In this document: positions 8,114 to 14,432 of the stretch, piece after piece
How the letters are laid out: each line of letters opens with the position of its first letter
Numbering within the stretch: position 1 is the stretch's first letter
Assembly: GCA_022712835.1 (NCBI GenBank)
Contig: JAFLJU010000546.1
Coordinates: 1 to 14,432 of the forward strand
Length of the DNA: 14,432 nucleotides
Direction of reading: 5' to 3'
Source of the DNA: Desulfobacteraceae bacterium
Lineage (GTDB): Bacteria > Desulfobacterota > Desulfobacteria > Desulfobacterales > Desulfobacteraceae
Position numbers and translations under genes: made by a program
The notes under the pieces: generated by a model
The model's input: only the letters and a program-made list of their open reading frames with translations
Database searches by the model: none
Told to the model about the DNA's origin: nothing

Positions 8114-9496
8114 ATGATAAAAACGAAACCCTACACTGCAACCCGAAATGCCTGTAAAATGTGCACACCTTTAGGTGCCGCACTGGTCTTCCATGGAATT
8201 GAAGGCACTATCCCGCTTTTACATGGCTCCCAGGGTTGTTCCACATATATGAGACGATATCTGATCAGTCATTTTAAAGAACCGGTTGACATTGCCTCGT
8301 CCAATTTCAGCGAAGAATCTGCCATTTTTGGTGGTGGTGAAAACCTGAAAATGGCCATTGAAAATGTCATCCGCCAATATACCCCTGAAATGATCGGGAT
8401 TGCCAGCACCTGCCTGTCTGAAACCATTGGCGATGATATTCCCATGATTTTGAACAGCCTGAACTGCAAGATGGGCCAGACCCGTCTGATCCATGTGTCC
8501 ACCCCCAGTTACACCGGCACCCATGTGGATGGGTTTCACCAGGCGGTAAAAGCCGTGGTTGAAGGCTGCAATCCAAAAGAAACAACCATCAATTACATAC
8601 CCAAGACCCGGAAAAAAATAAATCTATTTCCGGGCATGCTGGCCAATGAGGATCTGAGGCATTTAAAAGAGATCTTTAAGGATCTGAACACCCAGATGGT
8701 TTTACTGCCCGATTACTCAGAACGACTTGAAGGTCCATCCTGGGTGGAATACCAGGCCATTCAAAAAGGCGGAACACCGATCAAAGCAATTGAACGTATG
8801 CACCTTGCCAAGGGATCCATGGAGTTCGGTTCTATTTTGAGCCGATCCGTTCAAAACGGATTGATCAGTGCAGGTTCATATTTGAAAAATACCTTTGACA
8901 TCCCGTTTGAATCTTTGGGCATCCCCATTGGTGTTAAGGCCACAGATTTGTTCTTTTCTCTGCTGGAACGCCTGACATCGAATGTGATCCCGGAAAAATA
9001 CAAACGTCAACGAGGGCGCTTGATTGATTCATATGTGGATGGAAACAAATACGTGTCAAAGAAACGGGCCATTGTGTACGGCGAAGAGGATTTTGTGGCT
9101 GCCGTTGCCGGATTCCTAGCAGAAATCGGAGTGGTTCCGGTATTGTGTGCATCCGGCGGAAACTCCGGTCTGTTGAAAAAAACCCTGGATGAGACCCTGC
9201 CAAAAAACGTTAAAAAACAGGTCCATATCCATGCGGGCATGGATTTTACTCAGATGGAAGAAAAGGCAAAAACCTTAAACCCTGATTTTGCGATTGGAAA
9301 TTCAAAAGGGTATACCATGGCCCGGCATTTGGATATCCCCCTGGTGCGGGTGGGTTTTCCAATTCATGACCGGGTGGGCGGATCGCGTATCCTCCACATT
9401 GGTTATAAAGGTACCCAGCAGCTTTTTGACACGATTATCAATACCCTGCTACAGCGGCGTCAGGATAGGTCAGACATTGGTTATGCTTACATGTAA
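8114..9496 (+). CDS. nifN: Nitrogenase cofactor scaffold NifN
   Basis: NifK-like partner of NifE in cofactor maturation. The 460-residue protein has cysteines at 17 (CKMCTPLGA), 42 (GSQGCSTY) and 100 (ASTCLSET), in the positions of the NifK P-cluster ligands. It also shares the STPSYTGTHVDGF and FPIHDRVGGSRILHIGYKG segments with NifK. It is distinguished from NifK by weaker identity, by its different N-terminus (MIKTKPYTATRNACKMC) and by its place after nifE. The ribosome site AAAGGAAA lies close upstream. No NifB or NifX domain is fused to it. The downstream gap to nifB is 33 bases. Confidence 0.93.
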   Translation: MIKTKPYTATRNACKMCTPLGAALVFHGIEGTIPLLHGSQGCSTYMRRYLISHFKEPVDIASSNFSEESAIFGGGENLKMAIENVIRQYTPEMIGIASTCLSETIGDDIPMILNSLNCKMGQTRLIHVSTPSYTGTHVDGFHQAVKAVVEGCNPKETTINYIPKTRKKINLFPGMLANEDLRHLKEIFKDLNTQMVLLPDYSERLEGPSWVEYQAIQKGGTPIKAIERMHLAKGSMEFGSILSRSVQNGLISAGSYLKNTFDIPFESLGIPIGVKATDLFFSLLERLTSNVIPEKYKRQRGRLIDSYVDGNKYVSKKRAIVYGEEDFVAAVAGFLAEIGVVPVLCASGGNSGLLKKTLDETLPKNVKKQVHIHAGMDFTQMEEKAKTLNPDFAIGNSKGYTMARHLDIPLVRVGFPIHDRVGGSRILHIGYKGTQQLFDTIINTLLQRRQDRSDIGYAYM

Positions 9497-9529
9497 AAAA
9501 ACAATTGATGTAAAATGAAGGATAGAAAA

Positions 9530-10810
9530 ATGAATATTGAAAATCACCCCTGTTTTAATCCAAAGGCCTGTAAAAGCCATGGTCGCGTCCATCTTCCGGT
9601 TGCTCCGAGATGCAATATCCAGTGCAATTTTTGTAATCGAAAATTTGACTGTGTCAATGAAAGCCGCCCGGGTGTAGCTTCAAGCATCCTGACTCCTGCC
9701 CAGGCCATGATATATCTGGACCGGGTTATGGAAGCTAAAAAAAATATTTCTGTTGTGGGTATCGCAGGGCCTGGGGATCCGTTTGCAAACCCAGAAGAAA
9801 CCTTGACCACCCTTAAACTGGTCAATGAAAAATACCCTGACATGTTGTTGTGTCTGGCCAGTAATGGCTTGAATCTTCCCGATTACCTGGATGATATTGC
9901 CACGCTCAATGTCAGCCATGTCTCGATCACCGTCAATGCGGTTGATCCCAAAATCGGAGAAGGCATTTATTCCTGGGTAAGATATGGGAAAAAATCACTC
10001 GCACCTGAAAAAGGGGCAGAACTCCTTTTCGAACGTCAGGTGGAGTCAATTAAAGGCCTTAAACAAAGAGGCATTGTTGTAAAGGTAAATACCATCGTGC
10101 TGCCGGGTATTAATGATTATCATGTCACTGACATTGCCAGGGAAATGGCCAAACTAAAGGTGGATCTGTTCAATTGTATGCCCTATTACCCCAATGAAGG
10201 GTCTAATTTTTCAGATCTTGGGGAGCCGCCCAAAGAGCAGATTGCTGCGCTCCAGAAAGAAGCAAAAAAACATATACCCCAGATGCTGCATTGCAAACGC
10301 TGTAGAGCAGATGCCGTGGGCATGCTCGACGAAGAAACACCGGTGTCACTAATGCATGCTCTTCAGGAGTGTGCCACCATCAAAGAAATACCCAAAACCA
10401 AAACCGTTCTCCCCGACACCCCTTCCACTCACATTGCGGTCGCCACCCGGGAAGGGGTGCTGGTCAACCAGCATCTGGGAGAAGTGGTTCAACTGAACAT
10501 CTACGATATCAGCAAAGATCAGCCTGTTCTTTTGGAAAAACGAAGCGTGCCTGGGTCCGGAGGCATGGATTTGCGATGGCATGCCCTTGCTGATGTTATC
10601 AAAGACTGCAACTCGCTTTTGGTCAGCGGGGCAGGAGATTCCCCCAGGCGGGTGCTCAAGGAACACGGGATAGAGGTCATGCTGGTCAATGGACTGATCG
10701 ATGAGCTGTTGAACGGCATAAGAAATAATCTGAACATGAATCATCTGCTGATAAGAGAACCGTTCAAATGCTCCCAGGAATGCAGTGGTGCGGGCATGGG
10801 CTGTATGTAA
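9530..10810 (+). CDS. nifB: FeMo-cofactor biosynthesis protein NifB, radical SAM with C-terminal NifX-like domain
   Basis: NifB is the radical SAM enzyme that fuses two 4Fe-4S clusters and inserts the central carbide, producing NifB-co for NifEN. From ATG 9530 it has 426 residues. The radical SAM ligands are Cys28, Cys32 and Cys35 (CNIQCNFC), followed by FDCVNESRPGV and the GIAGPGDPFANPEET loop. From about residue 300 (THIAVATREGVLVNQHLGE) a NifX/NafY-type cofactor-binding domain is fused. The tail ends in the cysteine-rich CSQECSGAGMGCM. I chose 9530 because AAGGA (9518-9522) is 7 bases ahead; ATG 9515 would precede that site. A fused NifX domain may explain why no separate nifX is seen here. 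Confidence 0.95.
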   Translation: MNIENHPCFNPKACKSHGRVHLPVAPRCNIQCNFCNRKFDCVNESRPGVASSILTPAQAMIYLDRVMEAKKNISVVGIAGPGDPFANPEETLTTLKLVNEKYPDMLLCLASNGLNLPDYLDDIATLNVSHVSITVNAVDPKIGEGIYSWVRYGKKSLAPEKGAELLFERQVESIKGLKQRGIVVKVNTIVLPGINDYHVTDIAREMAKLKVDLFNCMPYYPNEGSNFSDLGEPPKEQIAALQKEAKKHIPQMLHCKRCRADAVGMLDEETPVSLMHALQECATIKEIPKTKTVLPDTPSTHIAVATREGVLVNQHLGEVVQLNIYDISKDQPVLLEKRSVPGSGGMDLRWHALADVIKDCNSLLVSGAGDSPRRVLKEHGIEVMLVNGLIDELLNGIRNNLNMNHLLIREPFKCSQECSGAGMGCM

Positions 10811-10843
10811 AAAACATTAATAAAACAACAGGAGAAAAATAAA

Positions 10844-11149
10844 ATGGAAAAACCAAAACACCATATTCTGGTATGCGCAAGTTTCAGACCATCCGGCGAG
10901 GCAAAAGGCAAATGCCATCGCAAAAATTCAATGGATTTTTTGCCCTATATTGAAAATGAACTCATTGATCGGGGCATGGAAGGGGTCATTGTCTCTTCCA
11001 CCTGCTGTTTAAAAATGTGTGACGAAGGCCCCGTCATGGTCATCTATCCTGAAAATATCTGGTATGGCAATGTGGAAACAGAAAATGCCATTGATGAAAT
11101 TTTAGATGCCCTGGAAGACGGCAAGGTGGCAGAAAGCTATTCTTTATAG
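10844..11149 (+). CDS. Thioredoxin-like 2Fe-2S ferredoxin
   Basis: A 101-residue soluble electron carrier of the thioredoxin-fold 2Fe-2S class, very like the C. pasteurianum 2Fe-2S ferredoxin that interacts with MoFe protein. It opens KPKHHILVCASF and closes with EGPVMVIYPENIWYGNV. Probable cluster ligands are Cys11, Cys24, Cys55 and Cys59; Cys54 is an adjacent extra. The clostridial protein has a further non-ligand cysteine at position 14, which is Phe here. AGGAGA precedes the start. Its stop codon overlaps the AGGTG ribosome site of nifV. Its position between nifB and nifV suggests a role in nitrogenase electron supply or cofactor assembly, but the exact partner is unknown. Confidence 0.9.
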   Translation: MEKPKHHILVCASFRPSGEAKGKCHRKNSMDFLPYIENELIDRGMEGVIVSSTCCLKMCDEGPVMVIYPENIWYGNVETENAIDEILDALEDGKVAESYSL

Positions 11150-11159
11150 GTGAAAAACC

Positions 11160-12293
11160 ATGGATCATTTCAATGACAATAGAAACATATGGATTATAGA
11201 TACTACACTAAGGGATGGCGAACAGGCCCCGGGTGTTGTGTTTGACTATGATGAACGCTTAGAAATTGCCTGGGCCCTTGCCAGGATTGGTATTGATGAA
11301 ATCGAGGCAGGCATCCCTGCTATGGGGGATGCCGCCTGCCAGGATATCAAACGACTCTCAAAAGCCAGGTTGCCCTGTATCCTTTCTTCCTGGTGCCGGG
11401 CAGACAAACAAGACCTGATCCTGGCCGCCCAATGCAATACCCCCGGCGTTCATATCAGCTTTCCAACGTCTTCGCTGTTGCTCAAAACATTTGACCATAC
11501 CGAAGACTGGGTTCTGGAACAACTGGAAACTCTTGTGAATTTTGCCAGGCAATACTTTGACCGGATTTCTGTCGGGGCCCAGGATGCCACCAGAACCCGC
11601 CGGGGTTTTTTAGAGCGGTTTTCCCGTCAGGCACATGCAACTTGCGTTGACCGATTGCGCCTGGCTGACACCGTGGGTATGATCAGTCCGACCATGGTGA
11701 TCAATCTTATTTGTGACCTGAGAAAAGCTGTCCCTGGCCTGGTTCTTGAATTCCACGGTCATAATGACCTGGGCATGGCCACGGCCAATGCTGTGACAGC
11801 CGTGGACAGCGGTGCCAATGCCGTTAGTGTCACGGTGAACGGACTGGGTGAACGAGCCGGTAATGCCCCGTTGGAAGAAGTTGTCATGGCGCTTTTTGAA
11901 GTGGGTGGTTATAAAAAAAGGATGGATACATCTGCTCTAACAGACCTGTGCCACCTGGTGGCCAAAGCATCCGGTAAAGTTATAAGTGACTCAAAGCCCA
12001 TTGTCGGTTCCCGGATTTTCGCCCATGAATCAGGCATTCATTGTTCAGGCCTTTTAAAAGACCCGTCATCCTACCAGTTGTTCCAGCCTGAAAAGGTTGG
12101 GAAAAATCAATGCGAATATGTAATTGGGTATCACACCGGATCATCTGCCATCGGCCATGTCCTTGAACAGCAGGGCATCCATATTTCCAAATCCAAGGCA
12201 AAACAGCTGCTCGCCCTGGTCAGGAAAACAGCACTGGAACAAAAAAAAGCCTTAACTCCGGTACAGCTCAAACATCTGTATAATGTTTCATGA
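11160..12293 (+). CDS. nifV: Homocitrate synthase NifV
   Basis: NifV condenses acetyl-CoA with 2-oxoglutarate to give homocitrate, the organic ligand of FeMo-cofactor. The 377-residue protein has the HMGL-like TIM barrel start IIDTTLRDGEQAPGV (residues 12-26), the metal-binding FHGHNDLGMATANA and the VNGLGERAGNAPLEEV signature. A later HESGIHCSGLLKD segment is typical of the family. It could be confused with isopropylmalate or citramalate synthase, but those are longer with a regulatory C-terminal domain; length and nif context support NifV. The start has AGGTG 7 bases upstream, overlapping the stop of the ferredoxin gene. The 85 bases downstream show no terminator. Confidence 0.94.
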   Translation: MDHFNDNRNIWIIDTTLRDGEQAPGVVFDYDERLEIAWALARIGIDEIEAGIPAMGDAACQDIKRLSKARLPCILSSWCRADKQDLILAAQCNTPGVHISFPTSSLLLKTFDHTEDWVLEQLETLVNFARQYFDRISVGAQDATRTRRGFLERFSRQAHATCVDRLRLADTVGMISPTMVINLICDLRKAVPGLVLEFHGHNDLGMATANAVTAVDSGANAVSVTVNGLGERAGNAPLEEVVMALFEVGGYKKRMDTSALTDLCHLVAKASGKVISDSKPIVGSRIFAHESGIHCSGLLKDPSSYQLFQPEKVGKNQCEYVIGYHTGSSAIGHVLEQQGIHISKSKAKQLLALVRKTALEQKKALTPVQLKHLYNVS

Positions 12294-12378
12294 AGTATTG
12301 CCGTTTATCCAGCGTTTGTGCGCCAATTTCTTATTACCCATTTTATATGTCAGCCATGCATTGGATAAAGGAGGACAC

Positions 12379-12663
12379 ATGACCATCAGCAATGCTTTGA
12401 TATTTATACAACGAGGCCAACGGGAAAATCAATTACGCCAGCGTTTAAATGCAGCACCAAGTATTTTGGAACTTCAAAAAGCTCTCATGATCGAGCAGCT
12501 TGAATTTTCTGAACAAGACTTTGATCAGGCCTTTCATCTGCTCTTGGTTAAATGCCAGGAAGTCGAAGAGGCTGAACAACTCAAAGGATTTAAAATGTGG
12601 TGGACCTTGCTGCATAATTTTCTTCAAACACCACCGGTTAAACCCTTTAAGGAGCAAGAATGA
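12379..12663 (+). CDS. Nif11-family small protein
   Basis: A 94-residue protein whose first 60 residues fit the Nif11 pattern: an N-terminal helix NALIFIQRGQRENQLRQRL, a second helix ELQKALMIEQ, the LEFSEQDFDQAF motif and a nearby cysteine (Cys59). Nif11 proteins occur in nif clusters of Azotobacter and cyanobacteria with no settled function; related domains serve as leader peptides of ribosomally made natural products. Here there is no Gly-Gly cleavage site or Cys/Ser/Thr-rich core; the tail is KMWWTLLHNFLQ followed by a proline- and charge-rich end. I chose ATG 12379 because of the perfect AAAGGAGG (12367-12374); the open frame upstream to 12283 overlaps nifV and is not family-like. It is last but one in the nif operon. 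Confidence 0.65.
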   Translation: MTISNALIFIQRGQRENQLRQRLNAAPSILELQKALMIEQLEFSEQDFDQAFHLLLVKCQEVEEAEQLKGFKMWWTLLHNFLQTPPVKPFKEQE

Positions 12664-12800
12664 ACATTCAAATACAACACAAAATAGCATATGCCGTGAT
12701 GGATTGGAAAAAATGGCCTATCAAACCTGTTCGCCCAGAGCGGTTGTATAAAATTAGTTCTCCTGTAACCGTGTGTCAAAAAACAGCGCTTAGAACTTAA
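12660..12800 (+). CDS. Unrecognised 46-residue small protein, coupled to the Nif11 gene
   Basis: The ATG overlaps the TGA of the Nif11-like gene (ATGA), and a strong AAGGAG (12649-12654) lies 5 bases upstream, so ribosomes are likely to initiate here. The product starts MNIQIQHKIAYAVMDWKKWP and is basic, with nine Lys/Arg against two acidic residues. It has Trp16 and Trp19, four prolines and one Cys (Cys39). There is no membrane segment or signal peptide. I recognise no family. The last codons run into an inverted repeat (12784-12806). It could be a genuine small nif-operon protein or the decayed start of a longer gene; the good start signals favour translation. Confidence 0.5.
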   Translation: MNIQIQHKIAYAVMDWKKWPIKPVRPERLYKISSPVTVCQKTALRT

Positions 12801-12806
12801 GTGCTG
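12784..12806 (+). promoter_or_regulatory. Dyad at the end of the nif operon
   Basis: CAGCGCTTA and TAAGTGCTG pair as a 9-base stem with one G-U pair around GAACT. It overlaps the stop codon of the 46-residue ORF. The following bases (AAATATTCGTTTTG) are not a proper T-tract, so it would be a weak terminator at best. Alternatively it is an activator site about 180 bases upstream of the amtB-side sigma-54 start. Confidence 0.4.
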
Positions 12807-12820
12807 AAATATTCGTTTTG

Positions 12821-12871
12821 AAATAATATTACATTTATGTAGTGATATTTTCCAAAATTGTAATATTATTT
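12821..12871. promoter_or_regulatory. Candidate operator: 13-base inverted repeat upstream of the PII stub and amtB
   Basis: AAATAATATTACA (12821-12833) and TGTAATATTATTT (12859-12871) are perfect reverse complements 25 bases apart. Their inner ends ATATTACA/TGTAATAT equal the arms of the palindrome at 1554-1573 in the nif control region. Overlapping the left arm is TTACATTTATGTA (12829-12841), which contains the TACAT-N2-ATGTA dyad and is the exact reverse complement of 1733-1745. The repeat is centred about 130 bases upstream of the predicted start site, a usual distance for an enhancer-binding activator. Confidence 0.5.
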
Positions 12872-12878
12872 TCAATGC

Positions 12879-12892
12879 ACAGCTATTGCTGT
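12879..12892. repeat. Small dyad ACAGC-N4-GCTGT
   Basis: ACAGCTATTGCTGT is a perfect 5-base dyad just downstream of the 12821-12871 repeat. Its right half and flank (TTGCTGTAGTAAT) loosely resemble the right half of the 1554-1573 site (ATGCTGTAATATT). It may be a weaker binding site or chance. Confidence 0.25.
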
Positions 12893-12926
12893 AGTAATCT
12901 TTAATTTTAATTTCAGATAGTTATAA

Positions 12927-13163
<237 letters not shown>

Positions 13164-13173
13164 AGAGGTAATT

Positions 13174-14432
13174 ATGAAAATCATAAATTTGAAAAAAGTT
13201 TCATCCCTGGCAATGGCAATGATCGTAATTCCCGGTGCAGCAATGGCTGCTGATGGTGTTGCTGCTGTGACAGGAGCGTCAGCCACTTATGTAGCAAATA
13301 ACACATGGATGCTGGTTGCAACCTTTCTGGTGTTTATTATGCACCTGGGGTTTGCAAGCCTGGAGGCAGGGTTGACCCGATCTAAAAATACAGTCAATAT
13401 TCTATTTAAAAATACAGCCATTCTCGCCATTGGTCTTTTAACGTATGCTGCTATGGGCTTTAACTTAATGTATCCGGGTGATTTTTTAATTTCCGGATTT
13501 TTTGGATTTTCCGGTTTTGGGATCGGAGTTACTCCAGAAAATATGATGATTGTAGGCGATGACGGTGTTGGTATTTACACCTATTGGACTGATTTTATAT
13601 TTCAGGCAATGTTTGCTGCCACAGCGGCAACCATTGTTTCCGGAGCAGTAGCGGAACGGATTAAACTTCATAGTTTTCTTATTTTCTCAACTATTTATGT
13701 CGCACTGATATACCCCTGGGTTGGCAGTTGGAAATGGGGTGGCGGTTGGTTAGATACCATGGGTTTCTATGATTTCGCGGGTTCCACATTGGTTCATTCT
13801 GTCGGAGGATGGGCGGCTCTTGCAGGTGTGTTGCTTCTGGGTCCCCGTTTAGGAAAATATGTAGGGAAAAATATCAAACCCATCATGGGCCATAGTATGC
13901 CTTTGGCCGCAATTGGTGTGTTCCTTTTATGGTTGGGTTGGTTCGGGTTTAATGGAGGGTCTGTCCTTTCAGCCGATCCTGTTGCAGTTTCTTTCGTTTT
14001 TGTAACAACTTCACTCGCAGCAGCCGCCGGAATCATAGGGGCAATATCTCTTTCCTGGATATTGCAGAAAAAGCCTGATCTTTCCATGGCTCTTAATGGA
14101 TCTTTAGCAGGCCTGGTCGGCATCACCGCTGGGGCGGATGTGGTAAGTGTGATGAGTGCAATTATTATAGGATTTATTGCCGGAATGTTAGTTGTTGTCT
14201 CAGTAGTGGGATTTGACCGGATGAAAATAGATGACCCAGTGGGTGCACTTTCAGTCCATCTGGTTTGTGGCATCTGGGGGACTTTGGCAGTGGGTATTTT
14301 CAGTTCGGATCATTCATTTATTACCCAGCTTATTGGTGTTGTCGCTTATGCCATTCCCTGCTTTCTATCCGCTTTTACCATTTTTTATATCTTGAAAGTG
14401 ACCTTGGGTATCCGGGTTGATGAAGAAGAGGA
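13174..14432 (+). CDS. amtB: Ammonium transporter (Amt family), partial
   Basis: An inner-membrane channel that conducts ammonium; 419 residues are visible and the C-terminal tail is outside the window. It starts with a signal peptide (MKIINLKKV, hydrophobic core, likely cleavage after AMA at residue 25). Hydrophobic helices follow, beginning TWMLVATFLVFIMHLGFASLEAGLTRSKN, a strong Amt signature. The pore histidines are His208 (STLVHSVGG) and His362 (GALSVHLVCGIWGT). The last residues visible, LGIRVDEEE, lead into the cytoplasmic C-terminal region. I chose ATG 13174 after TAAAGAGGTAAT, which resembles the full anti-Shine-Dalgarno complement. ATG 13144, after AAGGGGGTTGATC inside the stub, is an in-frame alternative that would add ten residues. 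A C-terminal fusion cannot be excluded. Confidence 0.92.
   Translation, partial: MKIINLKKVSSLAMAMIVIPGAAMAADGVAAVTGASATYVANNTWMLVATFLVFIMHLGFASLEAGLTRSKNTVNILFKNTAILAIGLLTYAAMGFNLMYPGDFLISGFFGFSGFGIGVTPENMMIVGDDGVGIYTYWTDFIFQAMFAATAATIVSGAVAERIKLHSFLIFSTIYVALIYPWVGSWKWGGGWLDTMGFYDFAGSTLVHSVGGWAALAGVLLLGPRLGKYVGKNIKPIMGHSMPLAAIGVFLLWLGWFGFNGGSVLSADPVAVSFVFVTTSLAAAAGIIGAISLSWILQKKPDLSMALNGSLAGLVGITAGADVVSVMSAIIIGFIAGMLVVVSVVGFDRMKIDDPVGALSVHLVCGIWGTLAVGIFSSDHSFITQLIGVVAYAIPCFLSAFTIFYILKVTLGIRVDEEE

Noticed and set aside
12821..12871. Inverted repeat as ends of a small insertion element or a CRISPR-like repeat
   Set aside because: Only one pair of arms exists, there are no flanking target duplications or repeated spacers, and its position before a sigma-54 promoter fits a regulatory role better.

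Overview
The window is the core of a molybdenum nitrogen-fixation (nif) locus of the anaerobe type. The nif proteins resemble those of Clostridium, methanogens and sulfate reducers: two PII-like genes (nifI1, nifI2) lie between nifH and nifD, NifD carries the roughly 50-residue C-terminal insertion known from Clostridium pasteurianum, and NifK is short (458 aa). Moderate GC, sigma-54 promoters and Gram-negative-style signals suggest an anaerobic member of the Desulfobacterota (Desulfobacter-like sulfate reducer). That placement is inference, not proof.

Layout. Positions 1-733 (minus strand) hold the N-terminal 244 residues of a phytochelatin-synthase-like (peptidase C83) protein that runs off the left edge and is too truncated to show its end. 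Positions 858-1316 (minus) hold a small DUF1285-like conserved protein. A 630-base gene-free region (1317-1947) follows. It contains several perfect inverted repeats, a consensus IHF site and a -24/-12 sigma-54 promoter that fires into nifH. A plus-strand run of tightly packed genes follows: nifH, nifI1, nifI2, nifD, nifK, nifE, nifN, nifB (with a fused NifX-like domain), a thioredoxin-fold 2Fe-2S ferredoxin, nifV, a Nif11-family small protein and an unrecognised 46-aa ORF. A second regulatory region (12801-13031) has another sigma-54 promoter and inverted repeats that share sequence with those upstream of nifH. Behind it come a PII gene cut off after about 35 codons and an ammonium transporter gene (amtB) that runs off the right edge.

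How the genes work together. NifH donates electrons to the NifDK dinitrogenase. NifB (radical SAM) makes the cofactor precursor, NifEN is the scaffold on which it matures, and NifV makes homocitrate for the finished FeMo-cofactor. The 2Fe-2S ferredoxin is a likely redox partner. NifI1/NifI2 are expected to switch nitrogenase activity off by direct binding when ammonium is plentiful. AmtB imports ammonium. No nifA, nifS, nifU or separate nifX is present in the window.

The points most worth a second look are the PII stub in front of amtB, the dyad motifs shared by the nif and amtB control regions, and the small genes at the 3' end of the nif operon.
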